Shown: positions 16,761 to 25,533 of the stretch, piece after piece
Layout of the letters: each line of letters starts with the position of its first letter
How positions within the stretch are numbered: position 1 is the first letter of the stretch
Assembly: GCA_036924855.1 (NCBI GenBank)
Contig: JBAGRP010000001.1
Location: forward strand, 3,534,001-3,598,000
Reading direction: 5' to 3'
DNA length: 64,000 bases
Source: Nitrobacteraceae bacterium AZCC 2146
GTDB lineage: Bacteria; Pseudomonadota; Alphaproteobacteria; Rhizobiales; Xanthobacteraceae
Made by a program: the position numbers and the translations under genes
Notes under the pieces: model-generated
What the model saw: only the letters and a program-made list of their open reading frames with translations
The model's database searches: none
What the model was told of the DNA's origin: nothing

Positions 16761-16959
16761 GCAATCCTTTTGCGGTCACCTTGATCTTCGGCGCCGGCCT
16801 GTCGTTCGAAACCGTCTGGGCCGCAAAGAAGAACGCGAGCCGGCCGTCGGGCAAGATCTCTCGGGCTAGAGCATGATCGCGTTGACCTGAATCGGTTTGG
16901 GATTCCCAAATCTGGTGGAGTGTGATTCAGAGGTGCTGTCTGAACGGGAGGCAGCATCG

Positions 16960-17409
16960 ATGGCCCGCGCTTATTCTCTGGATCTTCGTGAACGCGTTGT
17001 GGCGGCGGTTGCGGCGGGCGAGAGCTGCCGGAAGGTAGCCGCGCTCTTCAAGGTGAGCGTGGCGAGTGCGGTGAAATGGTCGCAACGCGCACGCGCCACC
17101 GGAAGCCCCGCGGCCCGCCCTATGGGTGGCAATCGACCCTATGCGCTGGCCGACCAGCGGGACTGGCTGCTGAAACGCCTTGCCGATCAGCCTGATGTGA
17201 CGTTGCGGGCGCTGGTGGCGGAGCTTGCCGGGCGCGGCATCAAGGTCAGCTATTATGCGGTGTGGCACTTCTTCGAGCATGAAGGCATCAGCTTCAAAAA
17301 AAAGCCTTCACGCCAGCGAGCAGGATCGCCCGGACGTGGCAAGGCGGCGGGCGCGATGGAAGCGCCTGCAAAACAAGCTCGATCCAGGCCGCCTCGTCTT
17401 TATCGATGA
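16960..17409 (+). CDS. IS630 transposase, N-terminal frame
   Basis: This frame encodes the DNA-binding half of the transposase: two helix-turn-helix units starting ARAYSLDLRERVVAAVAAGESCRKVAALFKVS, then the linker ending HFFEHEGISFKKK. At 17296-17303 eight consecutive A bases lie where the frame should pass into the catalytic half. Past that point this frame is out of register and ends at 17409. Many IS630 elements join two such frames by slippage on an A run. Confidence 0.8.
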   Translation: MARAYSLDLRERVVAAVAAGESCRKVAALFKVSVASAVKWSQRARATGSPAARPMGGNRPYALADQRDWLLKRLADQPDVTLRALVAELAGRGIKVSYYAVWHFFEHEGISFKKKPSRQRAGSPGRGKAAGAMEAPAKQARSRPPRLYR

Positions 17410-17902
17410 GACCTGGGCCAAGACCAACATGACGCGCACCCATGGCCGGGCGCCACGTGGCGAACGGCTGGTCGCGAAGGTGCCGCACGGTCATTGGCAA
17501 ACCCTGACCTTCCTGGCAGCGCTGCGCTCGGATCGCATCGACGCTCCCTGCGTGATCGACGGGCCGATCAACGGCGACAGCTTCCTTGCTTATGTCGAGC
17601 AGGTGCTGATCCCAGCCCTGAAGCCGGGTGACATCGTCGTCATCGACAATCTCGGCAGCCACAAGGGAAAGGCCGTTCGCCGCGCGATCCGCGCGGCCGG
17701 CGCGAAGCTGTTCTTCCTTCCGCCTTACAGTCCAGATCTCAACCCGATCGAGCAGATGTTTGCCAAGCTCAAAACCCTGCTGCGCAAGGCCGCAGAACGA
17801 ACCGTCGAAGCCACGTGGCGCAGGATCGGAGCGCTCCTCAGCGCCTTCAGCCCTCAAGAATGCGCGAACTATTTGACAAACTCCGGATACGCTTCAACGT
17901 GA
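17225..17902 (+). CDS. IS630 transposase, catalytic frame
   Basis: This overlapping frame supplies the DDE domain. FIDETWAKTNMTRTHGRAP carries the first Asp, VIDNLGSHK the second, and PPYSPDLNPIEQMFAKLK the Glu. The real product would join the upstream frame at the A8 run (17296-17303) into ISFKKSLHASEQD. From that point to the end the domain looks complete and undamaged, so the element may be active if slippage occurs. Confidence 0.8.
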   Translation: MPGAASRSAIMRCGTSSSMKASASKKSLHASEQDRPDVARRRARWKRLQNKLDPGRLVFIDETWAKTNMTRTHGRAPRGERLVAKVPHGHWQTLTFLAALRSDRIDAPCVIDGPINGDSFLAYVEQVLIPALKPGDIVVIDNLGSHKGKAVRRAIRAAGAKLFFLPPYSPDLNPIEQMFAKLKTLLRKAAERTVEATWRRIGALLSAFSPQECANYLTNSGYAST

Positions 17903-18216
17903 GGCAATCACGCTCTAGTTGTTCGTCGGCAGTCAATTTAGCCGAAGGCCGCTCCATCCTCCTCGGTAGGGACGGCGCTACGGGCACGGGTTACGAAGCA
18001 GTCGGCGCGGTCGGACTGCTTAGGGATCTCCACAGCAACTTCACTGTCCACTCGATCAACTGCGGCCTAACGAGAATGAAGGTTGCCTACCAATCTCTCA
18101 GGCCCGTCCAACTGGAAAGCTGCGCCGATATCATCTCAAGATCGATCTAACCTTCGCCAGTCGACATAAAAGACCTCTCGGGGCCGCTCCGTCGCGACGC
18201 GCGAAGGCGCCTATGT

Positions 18217-18334
18217 CCTAGAAAGTGGGATAAATGGCGTTTCCCATTTTGGCCGAACGTTCTACTTGGTTGCCGGATCGAGAGAGCTCCCTGACACGCG
18301 GCGCTCTAACCCGCGAGTTCCGGGGCCCGTTCCA
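18217..18334 (+). repeat. Duplicated promoter/start region, copy 1
   Basis: This stretch aligns with 19471-19583. The first 29 bases match at 24 positions, including AAATGGCGTTTCCC, and later blocks CTACTT, GAGAGCTC and CGAGTTC also match in order. In copy 2 these lead into the ATG of the reductase at 19545; here the start is CCTG. It appears to be the decayed head of a second reductase gene, now upstream of the hydroxyacid dehydrogenase. The gap 17918-18216 shows nothing else. Confidence 0.6.
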
Positions 18335-18352
18335 ACGAAGCCGAGGCACGCA

Positions 18353-19294
18353 TTGAAGATCGCAATCCTAGATGACTACCAGAACGTCGCGCTCAGCATC
18401 GCGGACTGGTCGGCAGTCGCCAAAAGGGCAGACATTACAGTCTTCAATGATCATATCGACCAAACCGACGCGCTAATCGAGAGGCTCCTACCGTTCGACG
18501 TGATTTGCGTCATGCGCGAGCGCACGCCCCTGCGCCGCGACATCATCGAGCGTCTGCCGCTGCTAAAGTTCATAGCTTCGACAGGTCCACGCAATATCTC
18601 TATCGATATGGCTGCCGCCAATGAGCGCGGCATTTTAGTTGCTAACACGGGCTACAGGTCGACGCCGACGATCGAATTGACATGGGCGCTGATCCTGGCC
18701 AGCGCCCGCCATCTCGTTGAAGAAAGCAACTCGATCCGCGTCGGCGGCTGGCAAACCTCGATTGGCCACGAACTCGACGGCAGAGTCCTTGGGGTCTTAG
18801 GTGTCGGGAATGTCGGCGGACAAGTCGCGAGGATCGGCCGCGCGTTCGGCATGAAGATCATCGCGTGGAGCCAGAATTTGACCGCGAAAGCGGCGGCGGC
18901 CGCGGACGCCGAGCTCGTGACGAAGGACGAACTTTTTCGGCGGGCGGATGTCGTGACTATCCACCTCATCCTGAGCGAGCGAACCCGCGGTCTCGTCGGC
19001 GCCGCCGAGCTGGCGCTCATGAAACCAACGGCGCGGTTGGTCAACACGTCGCGCGGCCCGATCATTGAGGAGCACGCACTTATCGAGGCCTTGCGCGCAC
19101 GGGCCATCGCGGGAGCCGCAATCGACGTTTTCGATACGGAGCCTTTGCCGGAGCTGCACCCGTTCCGAACCATCAAGAATCTGTTAGCGACGCCGCATAT
19201 CGGATTCGTCGCCGAAGACCTCTACCGGACTTTCTACTCCGACGCGGCGGCGGCGATCGGAGCCTGGATCGAGAAGCAGGTTCCAAGCCCGTGA
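18353..19294 (+). CDS. D-2-hydroxyacid dehydrogenase family protein
   Basis: This 313-residue NAD-dependent dehydrogenase resembles the phosphoglycerate/formate dehydrogenase family. It has the NAD-binding motif GVLGVGNVGGQVARIGRAFG (about residues 145-165), the catalytic Arg segment NTSRGPIIEE and the His region TPHIGFVAEDLY. The natural start KIAILDDYQN is preceded by TTG at 18353, which I take as the initiator; the longer GTG frame from 18266 runs through repeat copy 1. It would interconvert a 2-keto acid and a D-2-hydroxy acid. The substrate is unknown. Confidence 0.85.
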   Translation: MKIAILDDYQNVALSIADWSAVAKRADITVFNDHIDQTDALIERLLPFDVICVMRERTPLRRDIIERLPLLKFIASTGPRNISIDMAAANERGILVANTGYRSTPTIELTWALILASARHLVEESNSIRVGGWQTSIGHELDGRVLGVLGVGNVGGQVARIGRAFGMKIIAWSQNLTAKAAAAADAELVTKDELFRRADVVTIHLILSERTRGLVGAAELALMKPTARLVNTSRGPIIEEHALIEALRARAIAGAAIDVFDTEPLPELHPFRTIKNLLATPHIGFVAEDLYRTFYSDAAAAIGAWIEKQVPSP

Positions 19295-19470
19295 ATATCA
19301 GAAGGAACCCCAGCAACGAAGACGACGGATCCGGTCGGCCTCGCCATTGAGTCCTGCGTGTGCGGGAGCACAGTGCAAGGCATCGCCACCGACCGAGACG
19401 GTGCTCCCAAACTGCCGCGTTCGATGGACGTTTCGGCAATCACCATACGACCGAACGATAACTACCGTTT

Positions 19471-19583
19471 CCTACAGGGTGGCAAAAATGGCGTTTCCCG
19501 CTACCGGGGAGCAACTACTTAGTTATTAATCGAGGGAGAGCTCAATGTCACGCAGCGTTCGGTTTCACGAGTTCGGCGGTCCG
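19471..19583 (+). repeat. Duplicated promoter/start region, copy 2
   Basis: This is the partner of 18217-18334. Here it forms the leader and first codons of the reductase at 19545. It contains AACTACTTAGTT, a short dyad resembling the AACTAA/TTAGTT arms of the TetR operator at 14575, so it may carry a regulatory site. Confidence 0.6.
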
Positions 19584-20528
19584 GAGGTCCTGAAAATCGA
19601 AGATGTGGTCGTACCCGATCCCGACCACAAAGAGGTACGCTTGCGGATAATGGCTATCGGCCTGAATCGAAGTGAGGTTCTGACCCGGTCCGGCAAAGCC
19701 GCAACCAAGGCCACTCTCCCCGCGCAACTCGGCTTGGAGGCGGCGGGCGTAATCGAAGCATTGGGATCGGGTGTGGACGGTCTTGCGGTCGGCGACCGGG
19801 TGGCAATCATCCCCGGAGAGATTGGCCGTGGCTACTATGGCGAGCTTGCCCTAGCGCCGGCCAGGACGCTCGTCAAAATACCTCACAATCAGAGTTGGCA
19901 GGACGCGGCAGCGACTTGGATGGCGTTCGCCACCGCCTGGACCGGGCTGATCGACATCGCCCGCCTCTCAGCGGGGTGGACGGTGTTGATATCGGCAGCT
20001 TCGAGCAGCACCGGTCTTGCCGCGATCCAAACCGCACGCAAGGTCGGCGCGACCCCTGTTGCTCTGACCCGGACCTCCGCGAAGGCGACGGCACTACTAG
20101 AAGCGGGAGCCGCCCACATAATCGCCACCGAGGAACAAGACCTCGTAGCGGAAGTGGCTCGGTTGACCGGTGGTAAGGGCGCGGAGGTGGTGTTCGATGC
20201 AGTGGGAGGTCCAACCTTCGAAAAACTTGCCGAGGCGACGGCGATCGGAGGTTTGCTGATCGCGTACGGTCGGCTCAGTCCCGACGCTACCCCGCTGCCG
20301 CTCGCGCAGGTCTTGTGGAAGGATTTGACCGTCCGAGGATTCGGTCTCCCGACCACGATTGCGCGCGACGACAAGCTTGCGGCACTCAAACAGTTCATCG
20401 GCGACGGGCTCGCCTCCGGCGCGTTGCGACCGATCATCGCCAGAACATTTCCGTTCGATGAAATCGTGGCCGCCCATCGCTACCTCGAAACCGGACAACA
20501 ATTCGGAAAAGTGGTTGTCACCGTCTGA
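19545..20528 (+). CDS. NAD(P)H:quinone oxidoreductase / zinc-less MDR
   Basis: This 327-residue medium-chain reductase begins SRSVRFHEFGGPEVLKIEDV, the usual quinone-oxidoreductase opening. The GroES-like half has GLEAAGVIEALGSGVDGLAVGD. The cofactor region ISAASSSTGLAAIQTARKVGA carries Ser residues where the family has Gly-rich AASGGVG, so the dinucleotide loop is slightly atypical. No zinc ligands are seen. The DUF1330 gene follows 72 bases downstream and is probably co-transcribed. The substrate is likely a quinone or enone. Confidence 0.88.
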   Translation: MSRSVRFHEFGGPEVLKIEDVVVPDPDHKEVRLRIMAIGLNRSEVLTRSGKAATKATLPAQLGLEAAGVIEALGSGVDGLAVGDRVAIIPGEIGRGYYGELALAPARTLVKIPHNQSWQDAAATWMAFATAWTGLIDIARLSAGWTVLISAASSSTGLAAIQTARKVGATPVALTRTSAKATALLEAGAAHIIATEEQDLVAEVARLTGGKGAEVVFDAVGGPTFEKLAEATAIGGLLIAYGRLSPDATPLPLAQVLWKDLTVRGFGLPTTIARDDKLAALKQFIGDGLASGALRPIIARTFPFDEIVAAHRYLETGQQFGKVVVTV

Positions 20529-20600
20529 CAAAAATGATGTCCGCCATGTTTTGGTTCGCTAATCGCGACTCGGGACCAAACCTTCGAAAGGGCTGATGAA

Positions 20601-20882
20601 ATGAGCGCCTACGTGATCGTCGAAGCGAGCGTCCGCGACAAGGCTGCGCGCGACCGCTACAGCTCTCAAGTCGGACCAACCTTGCGCAAGTTCGATGGCG
20701 AAGTTCTTGCCGTCGGACCGTGGCAAGCGCTTTTTGGCGAGCCCGCATTCGAGAACGGCATGGTCGTTCGGTTTCCGGACAAGGCGACGGCTCTCGCTTG
20801 GTATCATTCTCCCGACTATCAAGCTCTACTCGAGCTTCGCGACGCGGCCCTTGACTGCCGTTTTAGAGTCGTCGGCTCATGA
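20601..20882 (+). CDS. DUF1330 family protein
   Basis: This 93-residue dimeric alpha+beta-barrel type protein has AYVIVEASVRDKAARDRY at its start, a central FDGEVLAVG and RFPDKATALAWYHSPDYQAL, which is the DUF1330 hallmark. The family function is undefined; members often accompany oxidoreductases of xenobiotic catabolism, as here. It is downstream of the reductase at 19545 on the same strand. Confidence 0.88.
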   Translation: MSAYVIVEASVRDKAARDRYSSQVGPTLRKFDGEVLAVGPWQALFGEPAFENGMVVRFPDKATALAWYHSPDYQALLELRDAALDCRFRVVGS

Positions 20883-21198
20883 CTGGCGCCGAAGCCCCGG
20901 GACCTAGTGGCCGTCACGACGATGGCGAATTCTCGTCTGTAAGCATCCTAACCGTAGCGACCTAGCCTACCTGGAGGCTGCATTGCCGATGCGCTCCTGA
21001 ATGATGACGTACTGCGCCGCTGGAAAGCCCGGACGAGCGCCGGGCGCATCACTTGGACGGACGCCGCAGGGCATGATCTAGCGATCGGGCTGTCATCCCG
21101 CGGGCTGACTCAGGCACTCGATGCATTGAGCAAGGGGCCGTAAGACGAGTTCGGCCACAGTCCGCGGAGAAGGCGGAACCATGGAAGGAAAAGGCCGA
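20883..21198. other. Gap without recognised gene
   Basis: The 316 bases between the DUF1330 gene and the GlxA fragment hold no recognisable gene, repeat or terminator. The stretch is probably decayed sequence at the edge of the mobile-element region. Confidence 0.4.
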
Positions 21199-21600
21199 TC
21201 AGAACGAAGCGAGTGGGTATGACGCGTTGCGAATCTCCTGCGGCGTTTGGCCAAAAGCGCGTAGAAACGCTCGGCGCATGCGCTCCCGGTCGCCAAAGCC
21301 AGTTTCCTTCGCGATTTCCTCGACGGGGCGCCGCCCTTGTTCCAGCGCCAGCCTGAGGTTCTCAATCGCTTTCGCGGGCGATTGCCCGGTTTCGACGTGA
21401 AACACGCGACTGAACTGCCGCGGGCTGAGGCGCGCCGCCTCGGCGAGCAGTTCCACCGACAACGGCGCATGAAGATTACGCCTGGCAAAGAGGAGCGCGT
21501 CCTGCACACGATCGGATTTCGCATCGAGCTCCAACAAGGCAGAATGTTGTGATTGGCCCCCCGCGCGGCGGTGGTGAACTACAAGCGCCTTAGCGACAAC
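21199..21600 (-). pseudogene. GlxA/AraC regulator fragment, fused in frame to IS110
   Basis: About 133 residues match the C-terminal half of the GlxA-type regulator at 12970: ALVVHHRRAGGQSQHSALLELD, then the two helix-turn-helix units LSVELLAEAARLSPRQFSRVF and VEEIAKETGFGDRERMRRAF. The DJ-1/PfpI half is missing. Upstream the same frame continues into an IS110 transposase, giving a chimeric 303-residue frame. It is probably a broken gene, though a DNA-binding product is conceivable. Confidence 0.75.
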
Positions 21601-22168
21601 GCGGGCCTGCATGAGCGTCTCGACAATGACGCGCATTGGCGCTGAACCATCGAGTTCACCCGCGACGATCTCTTCGGCCCGCAAGGCAAAGCCCCCGCTG
21701 GCTTTGCCAAACAGCACACCGAAGGTGCGCAAGAGCCCCCGGATTTCGTTCTCCAGCTTGACGCGGGTCCGAACGAGAACCTCACGAGCGGCCAACAACG
21801 ATCGAACCTCGTAGCTATCTCGGGACTTGATCCGGACGTGCTTGAACCAGCCTGTGCGAACGATCTGGGCGAGCCCAGCGGCATCATTCCGGTCGGTCTT
21901 GTTCGGCCGCATCTTCAAGGCAGCATGGCCGAGCATCCATGCAGACGATTGGGATGCCTCGATCGCGCAATTCATTCCATAGCCATACAGCCAGCGGACC
22001 AGTCTCCATCCCGACACGAACCAGATCGGGCGCGTTCTTCGACAACCAGGAACTGATTGTCTCTGGGCAGGCCGCGATCTTCTTCTCGGCCGTGATCCGT
22101 CCCGTCTCATCGACGACGCAGACAGCTGTTACTTCCTGCGAGACATCAAGTGCGACATACTTCGTCAT
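21601..22168 (-). mobile_element. IS110-family transposase fragment (frameshifted, 3' truncated)
   Basis: From 22168 the frame TKYVALDVSQEVTAVCVVDE gives the DEDD (RuvC-like) domain start of an IS110 transposase. Near 21925 one extra base shifts the family sequence (ALKMRPNKTDRNDAAGLAQIVRTGW) into the frame that runs on into the GlxA fragment. The C-terminal transposase_20 domain is absent, replaced at about 21600 by the regulator half. So it is a dead, truncated element whose end coincides with the fusion point. Confidence 0.8.
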
Positions 22169-22499
22169 GGCAGATCCCCTTCATTTGCGGCGCAAAGACC
22201 GATCCTTCGATACGATCAGTCTGGGGAGCTACCGCTCAAACGTCGAGCGCGCCACCCGCGATTACGCTAAGTGGTCCTCCCTGAAGTATGGTTTGACAAA
22301 GATGCTCATCTCATAGACGGGTTCGGTGACCGCCATGTTGGTCAGTTCGAAAACCGTGAAGGTCGCGAGTCCATCAGTTGGAACCCCGGAAAAACGATGA
22401 AACCGATGCGTTGCATGGAAATCTCAAAAATGTCGCCGCATCCGGCCAATGGATGCGGCCGTTCGGCGTTGCCGGTGGCCTGACCGCGGTTCGTCAGGC
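22169..22499. other. Gap without recognised gene
   Basis: The 331 bases upstream of the IS110 fragment, beyond its start, contain short open frames only. No domain, terminal repeat or regulatory palindrome was recognised. Confidence 0.4.
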
Positions 22500-23225
22500 C
22501 TATGGCCAGCCGCCTGTGAAATTGATCACCTGGCCGGTGGTGAAGGGCGACTTGCCCGTCGCGAAGAAGGCCACCAATTCTCCGATTTCTTTCGGATCTG
22601 CGAGACGGCCGAACGGCACAATGCGTGCGATCTCTTTACGCCCTTCCTCGTCGTCGATGAACCGGGCCCGCGGGTAGTACAGTTCGCTGTGCAGATAATT
22701 GGGTGCGATGACGTTCGCCTGGATTCCGAAGGGGGCGACTTCCTGCGCCAGCGCCTTTGCGAACGCTGTGGTCGCTGAACGCAACGTGGTGGGCACTGCG
22801 AAGCCGGGTTCTGGCCGGGTCTCCCGGGCGGATGTTATGAAAACGAACGATCCGCTGCGTCGCAGCTTCATTGCGCCGACGAATAATTGCGTCAGCTTGA
22901 TCGGTTTGACCACTACGGCCTCGAACGTCAGCCGAAAATCGTCAATCGGAATGTTCTCGATGTCGTTCTTCGAAATCGGGTGAATGTCGTTCGAGACGAT
23001 GCCGTCCGGAAGTCCCCACCTGGCGAGGACTTCCTCGTGGATTTCTTCGGGGGATTGCGACTCGAGGGCGTGCGCATTGTCGTGCTGACTCTCGAACTGC
23101 GCCCGGACGGCAACCTCGGTGAACGACGCGTCATGACAGGCGATCACGTGCCGGTCTTGAGAAAGCGACATCAGCGCGCCCGGTCCGGCATATGCGAGCA
23201 CATTGGTGATGAGGATGAGCGACAT
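22500..23225 (-). CDS. Halohydrin dehalogenase homologue lacking the catalytic Tyr
   Basis: This 241-residue SDR-fold protein has no glycine-rich cofactor motif (LITNVLAYAGPGALMSLSQ). It matches HheC-type halohydrin dehalogenases in ACHDASF, VSNDI, FITSA, NYLHSE followed by YYP, and IGELVAFFATG, and ends TGQVINFTGGWP. Those enzymes use Ser132-Tyr145-Arg149 to form an epoxide and free halide. Here Ser132 and Arg149 are present at the same numbers, but residue 145 is Pro (AVPTTLRSAT). The ATG at 23225 is preferred to the TTG at 23234. Function without the Tyr is uncertain. It is isolated among mobile-element debris. Confidence 0.8.
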   Translation of the reverse strand: MSLILITNVLAYAGPGALMSLSQDRHVIACHDASFTEVAVRAQFESQHDNAHALESQSPEEIHEEVLARWGLPDGIVSNDIHPISKNDIENIPIDDFRLTFEAVVVKPIKLTQLFVGAMKLRRSGSFVFITSARETRPEPGFAVPTTLRSATTAFAKALAQEVAPFGIQANVIAPNYLHSELYYPRARFIDDEEGRKEIARIVPFGRLADPKEIGELVAFFATGKSPFTTGQVINFTGGWP

Positions 23226-23631
23226 GCGGCACAACCCTTGCGAATGGTTTCCTGGTGTTCGGCCCGAGGTGGGCTAGACGCCCTATGGCCTACCTTAGGT
23301 TCATTCGGCCCGCAATATTGGCTCTTCTTTATTCGGCGTGTAGAGGTCAAGCACTTTCGAGCTTTCCGCCGCATCGGCATCTGACGTCTGACGTCTTTCG
23401 CGGGCCCTCGCTTCTCTTCGGGATCGGCTGCTTGGCCCTCCCAGCATGGGATCAGTAGAATGAGGCGGCCCAATCTGACGCGCGTCCTGATCGCGTTGGC
23501 GCGATCGATACAAGAGCCCAAGCGAACTCACCTCACCCATCGTCCCGCGAAGGGCGCCTTTCCACCGGCAGGCGGAACTTTGTCGTCTCCTTCCCGGCAG
23601 TCCGTTCAGACGGCTGCGGGCATGCTTTCCT
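23226..23631. other. Gap without recognised gene
   Basis: This stretch of about 400 bases between the halohydrin-dehalogenase homologue and the broken transposase has no frame I recognise. It may be the decayed 5' part of the neighbouring element. Confidence 0.4.
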
Positions 23632-24429
23632 TTGTCCAGCGACCGTAATCCGTTGGCACCGTGGGGGATTTAGATCGTATTGGCGATGGAAATCGAAGCA
23701 CCGCTGCGGACGACCGGCCGTGACGGTCAAAATACGCCAGCTTATCCGCCAGATGAGCGGCGCCAATCCGTTGTGGGGAGCGCCGAGGATCCATGGCGAG
23801 CTTCTCAAGCTTGGCATCGATGTCGGCCAGACCAGCGTGGCCAAATATATGGTGCGGAGGAGGGTTCCTCCCTCGCAGGGATGGAGGACGTTCCTTCGTA
23901 ACCATGCTGATGGGATTGCCGCGATGGACCTGTTCGTGGTGCCGACAATCTCGTTCCGGCTGCTCTATAGCTTGCTGATCATGGGTCATGGCCGGCGGCA
24001 ACTTCAGTGGGTCGGAGTTACTGCACGGCCGAATGGATCGCCAATCAGCTCACTGAGGCTTGCGGCTGGGAGCAAATCCCTCGATACCTAATCCGGGATC
24101 GCGATGGTGCATACGGAGAGATATTTATCCGCCGCGTTCGATCGATCGGCATTCGAGACCGCCCGACGTCTCCGCGTTCACCCTGGCAAAACGCATACGC
24201 AGAACGGTTGATCGGCTCGATCCGCAGGGAATGCCTCGATCATATCGTGGTGTTCGGCGAACGCTATCTGCGCCATGTGCTGCTGTCCTACATGGACTAC
24301 TATAATGGCACGCGCACTCACTTATCGTTGAACAAGGACGCGCCGATATCACGTGCCGCCGAGGCAGCGGGACGCATTCTGTGCCATCCGATCCTGGGTG
24401 GACTGCATCACCAATATGCTCGGGCTTGA
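23632..24429 (+). mobile_element. Broken integrase-core transposase (IS3/IS481-like)
   Basis: The family sequence starts in VIRWHRGGFRSYWRWKSKH and continues through TVKIRQLIRQMSGANPLWGAPRIHGELLKLG. It runs to MDLFVVPTISFRLLYSLLIMGHG, where the first catalytic Asp region lies. Near 24030 the frame shifts, and the rest (AEWIANQLTEACGWEQIPRYLIRDRDGAYG, SPWQNAYAERLIGSIRREC, YMDYYNGTRTHLSL) continues in another frame. The DDE residues are still visible, but the split and the missing N terminus make it a pseudogene. Confidence 0.8.
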
Positions 24430-24444
24430 TTTTGCGGTAGGCAC

Positions 24445-24540
24445 AGGAGCGAAGCCGGCGCCGCTTCGAACGTCACCTGGAAGAAGCCCGCCTGCCGCCG
24501 GGAAAGACCCTCGATGCGTTCGACTTCCTACAAACCGGTG
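24445..24540 (+). mobile_element. IS21 IstB fragment
   Basis: A short frame reads QERSRRRFERHLEEARLPPG then KTLDAFDF. This is the N-terminal segment of IstB helper ATPases (usually ...RHLAEARLPPGKTLDTFDFE). Both sides are unrelated, so only a fragment of about 30 codons survives. Confidence 0.6.
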
Positions 24541-24827
24541 CGTCGTCACAAGTGCCAAGGGCCCGGTGCCACAACGTCCATAATCGTTCAAGAATTGCCC
24601 TAAACTCCGATTGTCCCAAAGGTCAAAAATCGGAATAGGTCACAATGGTAGTCGCCCCGGTCTTGTTACAAGATATTGACTTTAAATCTGACCCATCGAT
24701 GTTGCTGCCATGGGTGTCCTTACGATCCCGGTATCGCATACTACTCATCGGCCCTGAATCGGGCGGCCCCGTGCTCAACCGGCCGCCTTCCTGTTTAGTT
24801 TCTCACACAGCTCGGTCAGATCCCCAA

Positions 24828-25163
24828 TCAGACCGAAGCATTCTGCTGCGCACCGCTCGCGCCTGCTTGTTCGGGTGCCGGATACGGATATGGGCCGAGT
24901 CGCAGGAACAGCACGCAGGTAATTGCCAGCGCTGTCTCGTAGAGAGTGAAGATCGGTCCATAGGAATGAAAACGATCGAAGGCTTATTCGCTTGGTGCAG
25001 GGCCAAGTCCCACTCCGATGGCGAAGGAGGAAAACATCAGGCCGTAGATCTTGCCGTATGCCTTTAGCCCGAAGTAGCGGCTCAGGGCCCTGGTCGCGGC
25101 CGGCGCCACCGCTATTCGGTCCGCAGGGGTATTCAACCGCTCGACGGTTTCGGTAAAGACTCA
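24828..25163 (-). pseudogene. MFS transporter C-terminal remnant (frameshifted)
   Basis: The minus strand reads VFTETVERLNTPADRIAVAP, then LSRYFGLKAYGKIYGLMFSS and FAIGVGLGPA. It is then interrupted and resumes in another frame as DRFHSYGPIFTLYETALAIT and CVLFLRLGPYPYPAPEQ, ending in a stop at 24828. These are the last transmembrane helices of a major-facilitator protein with a break near 25005. No N-terminal part is present. Confidence 0.65.
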
Positions 25164-25384
25164 ATACGCCCTACTTCTTTAGCGGGCCCCCAACTCGGAT
25201 GACCGCAATGCCTTGATGTAGCACGAAGAAATTCGTTCGGGGTGGAGTCCGGACCCAACGGTGTCAATGAGCGCCGGGGCTTTCCAACTCCTGCAAAAAT
25301 TCCCTTTTGGGCGTTTGATGCAACTGTCGCAAAACGTCTTTGGACGGAAACAGAAAAACTGACCGGAGTGACACTTGTTACATA

Positions 25385-25433
25385 GGAGTTGGCGCTTCGA
25401 ACGCCATCTGGAATAGCATCTAGTCGTGCCGGG
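25385..25433 (+). repeat. Second, more decayed IstB-like scrap
   Basis: The bases from 25392 (GGCGCTTCGAACGCCATCTG) match the IstB fragment at 24445 (CGCTTCGAACGTCACCTGG). They would read RSWRFERHLE before a stop. It suggests two IS21 insertions or a duplication of the debris. The surrounding 25164-25533 holds nothing else I recognise. Confidence 0.4.
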
Positions 25434-25533
25434 AATGATCGCCGTCGCTCGAATAGTGCAACAAGCCCCCCCCAAATCGGGTCGGCTCGCCGTGCTCATT
25501 GCGGGGCGTTCTTTTAGATAGGGAGTTGCGGAC

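Larger units (their letters stand above)
16869..17915 (+). mobile_element. IS630-family insertion sequence, apparently complete
   Basis: The element is 1047 bases long and flanked by TA on both sides (16867-16868 and 17916-17917), the target duplication expected for IS630. The ends match as imperfect inverted repeats: GAGCATGATCGCG on the left and GAGCGTGATTGCC on the right when inverted. It encodes the two overlapping transposase frames described below. Few decayed features suggest a fairly recent insertion compared with the other elements in the window. Confidence 0.85.

Noticed and set aside
16869..17958. A minus-strand gene interrupted by the IS630 element
   Set aside because: The restored frame adds only about 14 codons beyond the insertion, has its ribosome site directly against the ATG, and its continuation is antisense to the hypothetical gene, so it may be chance.
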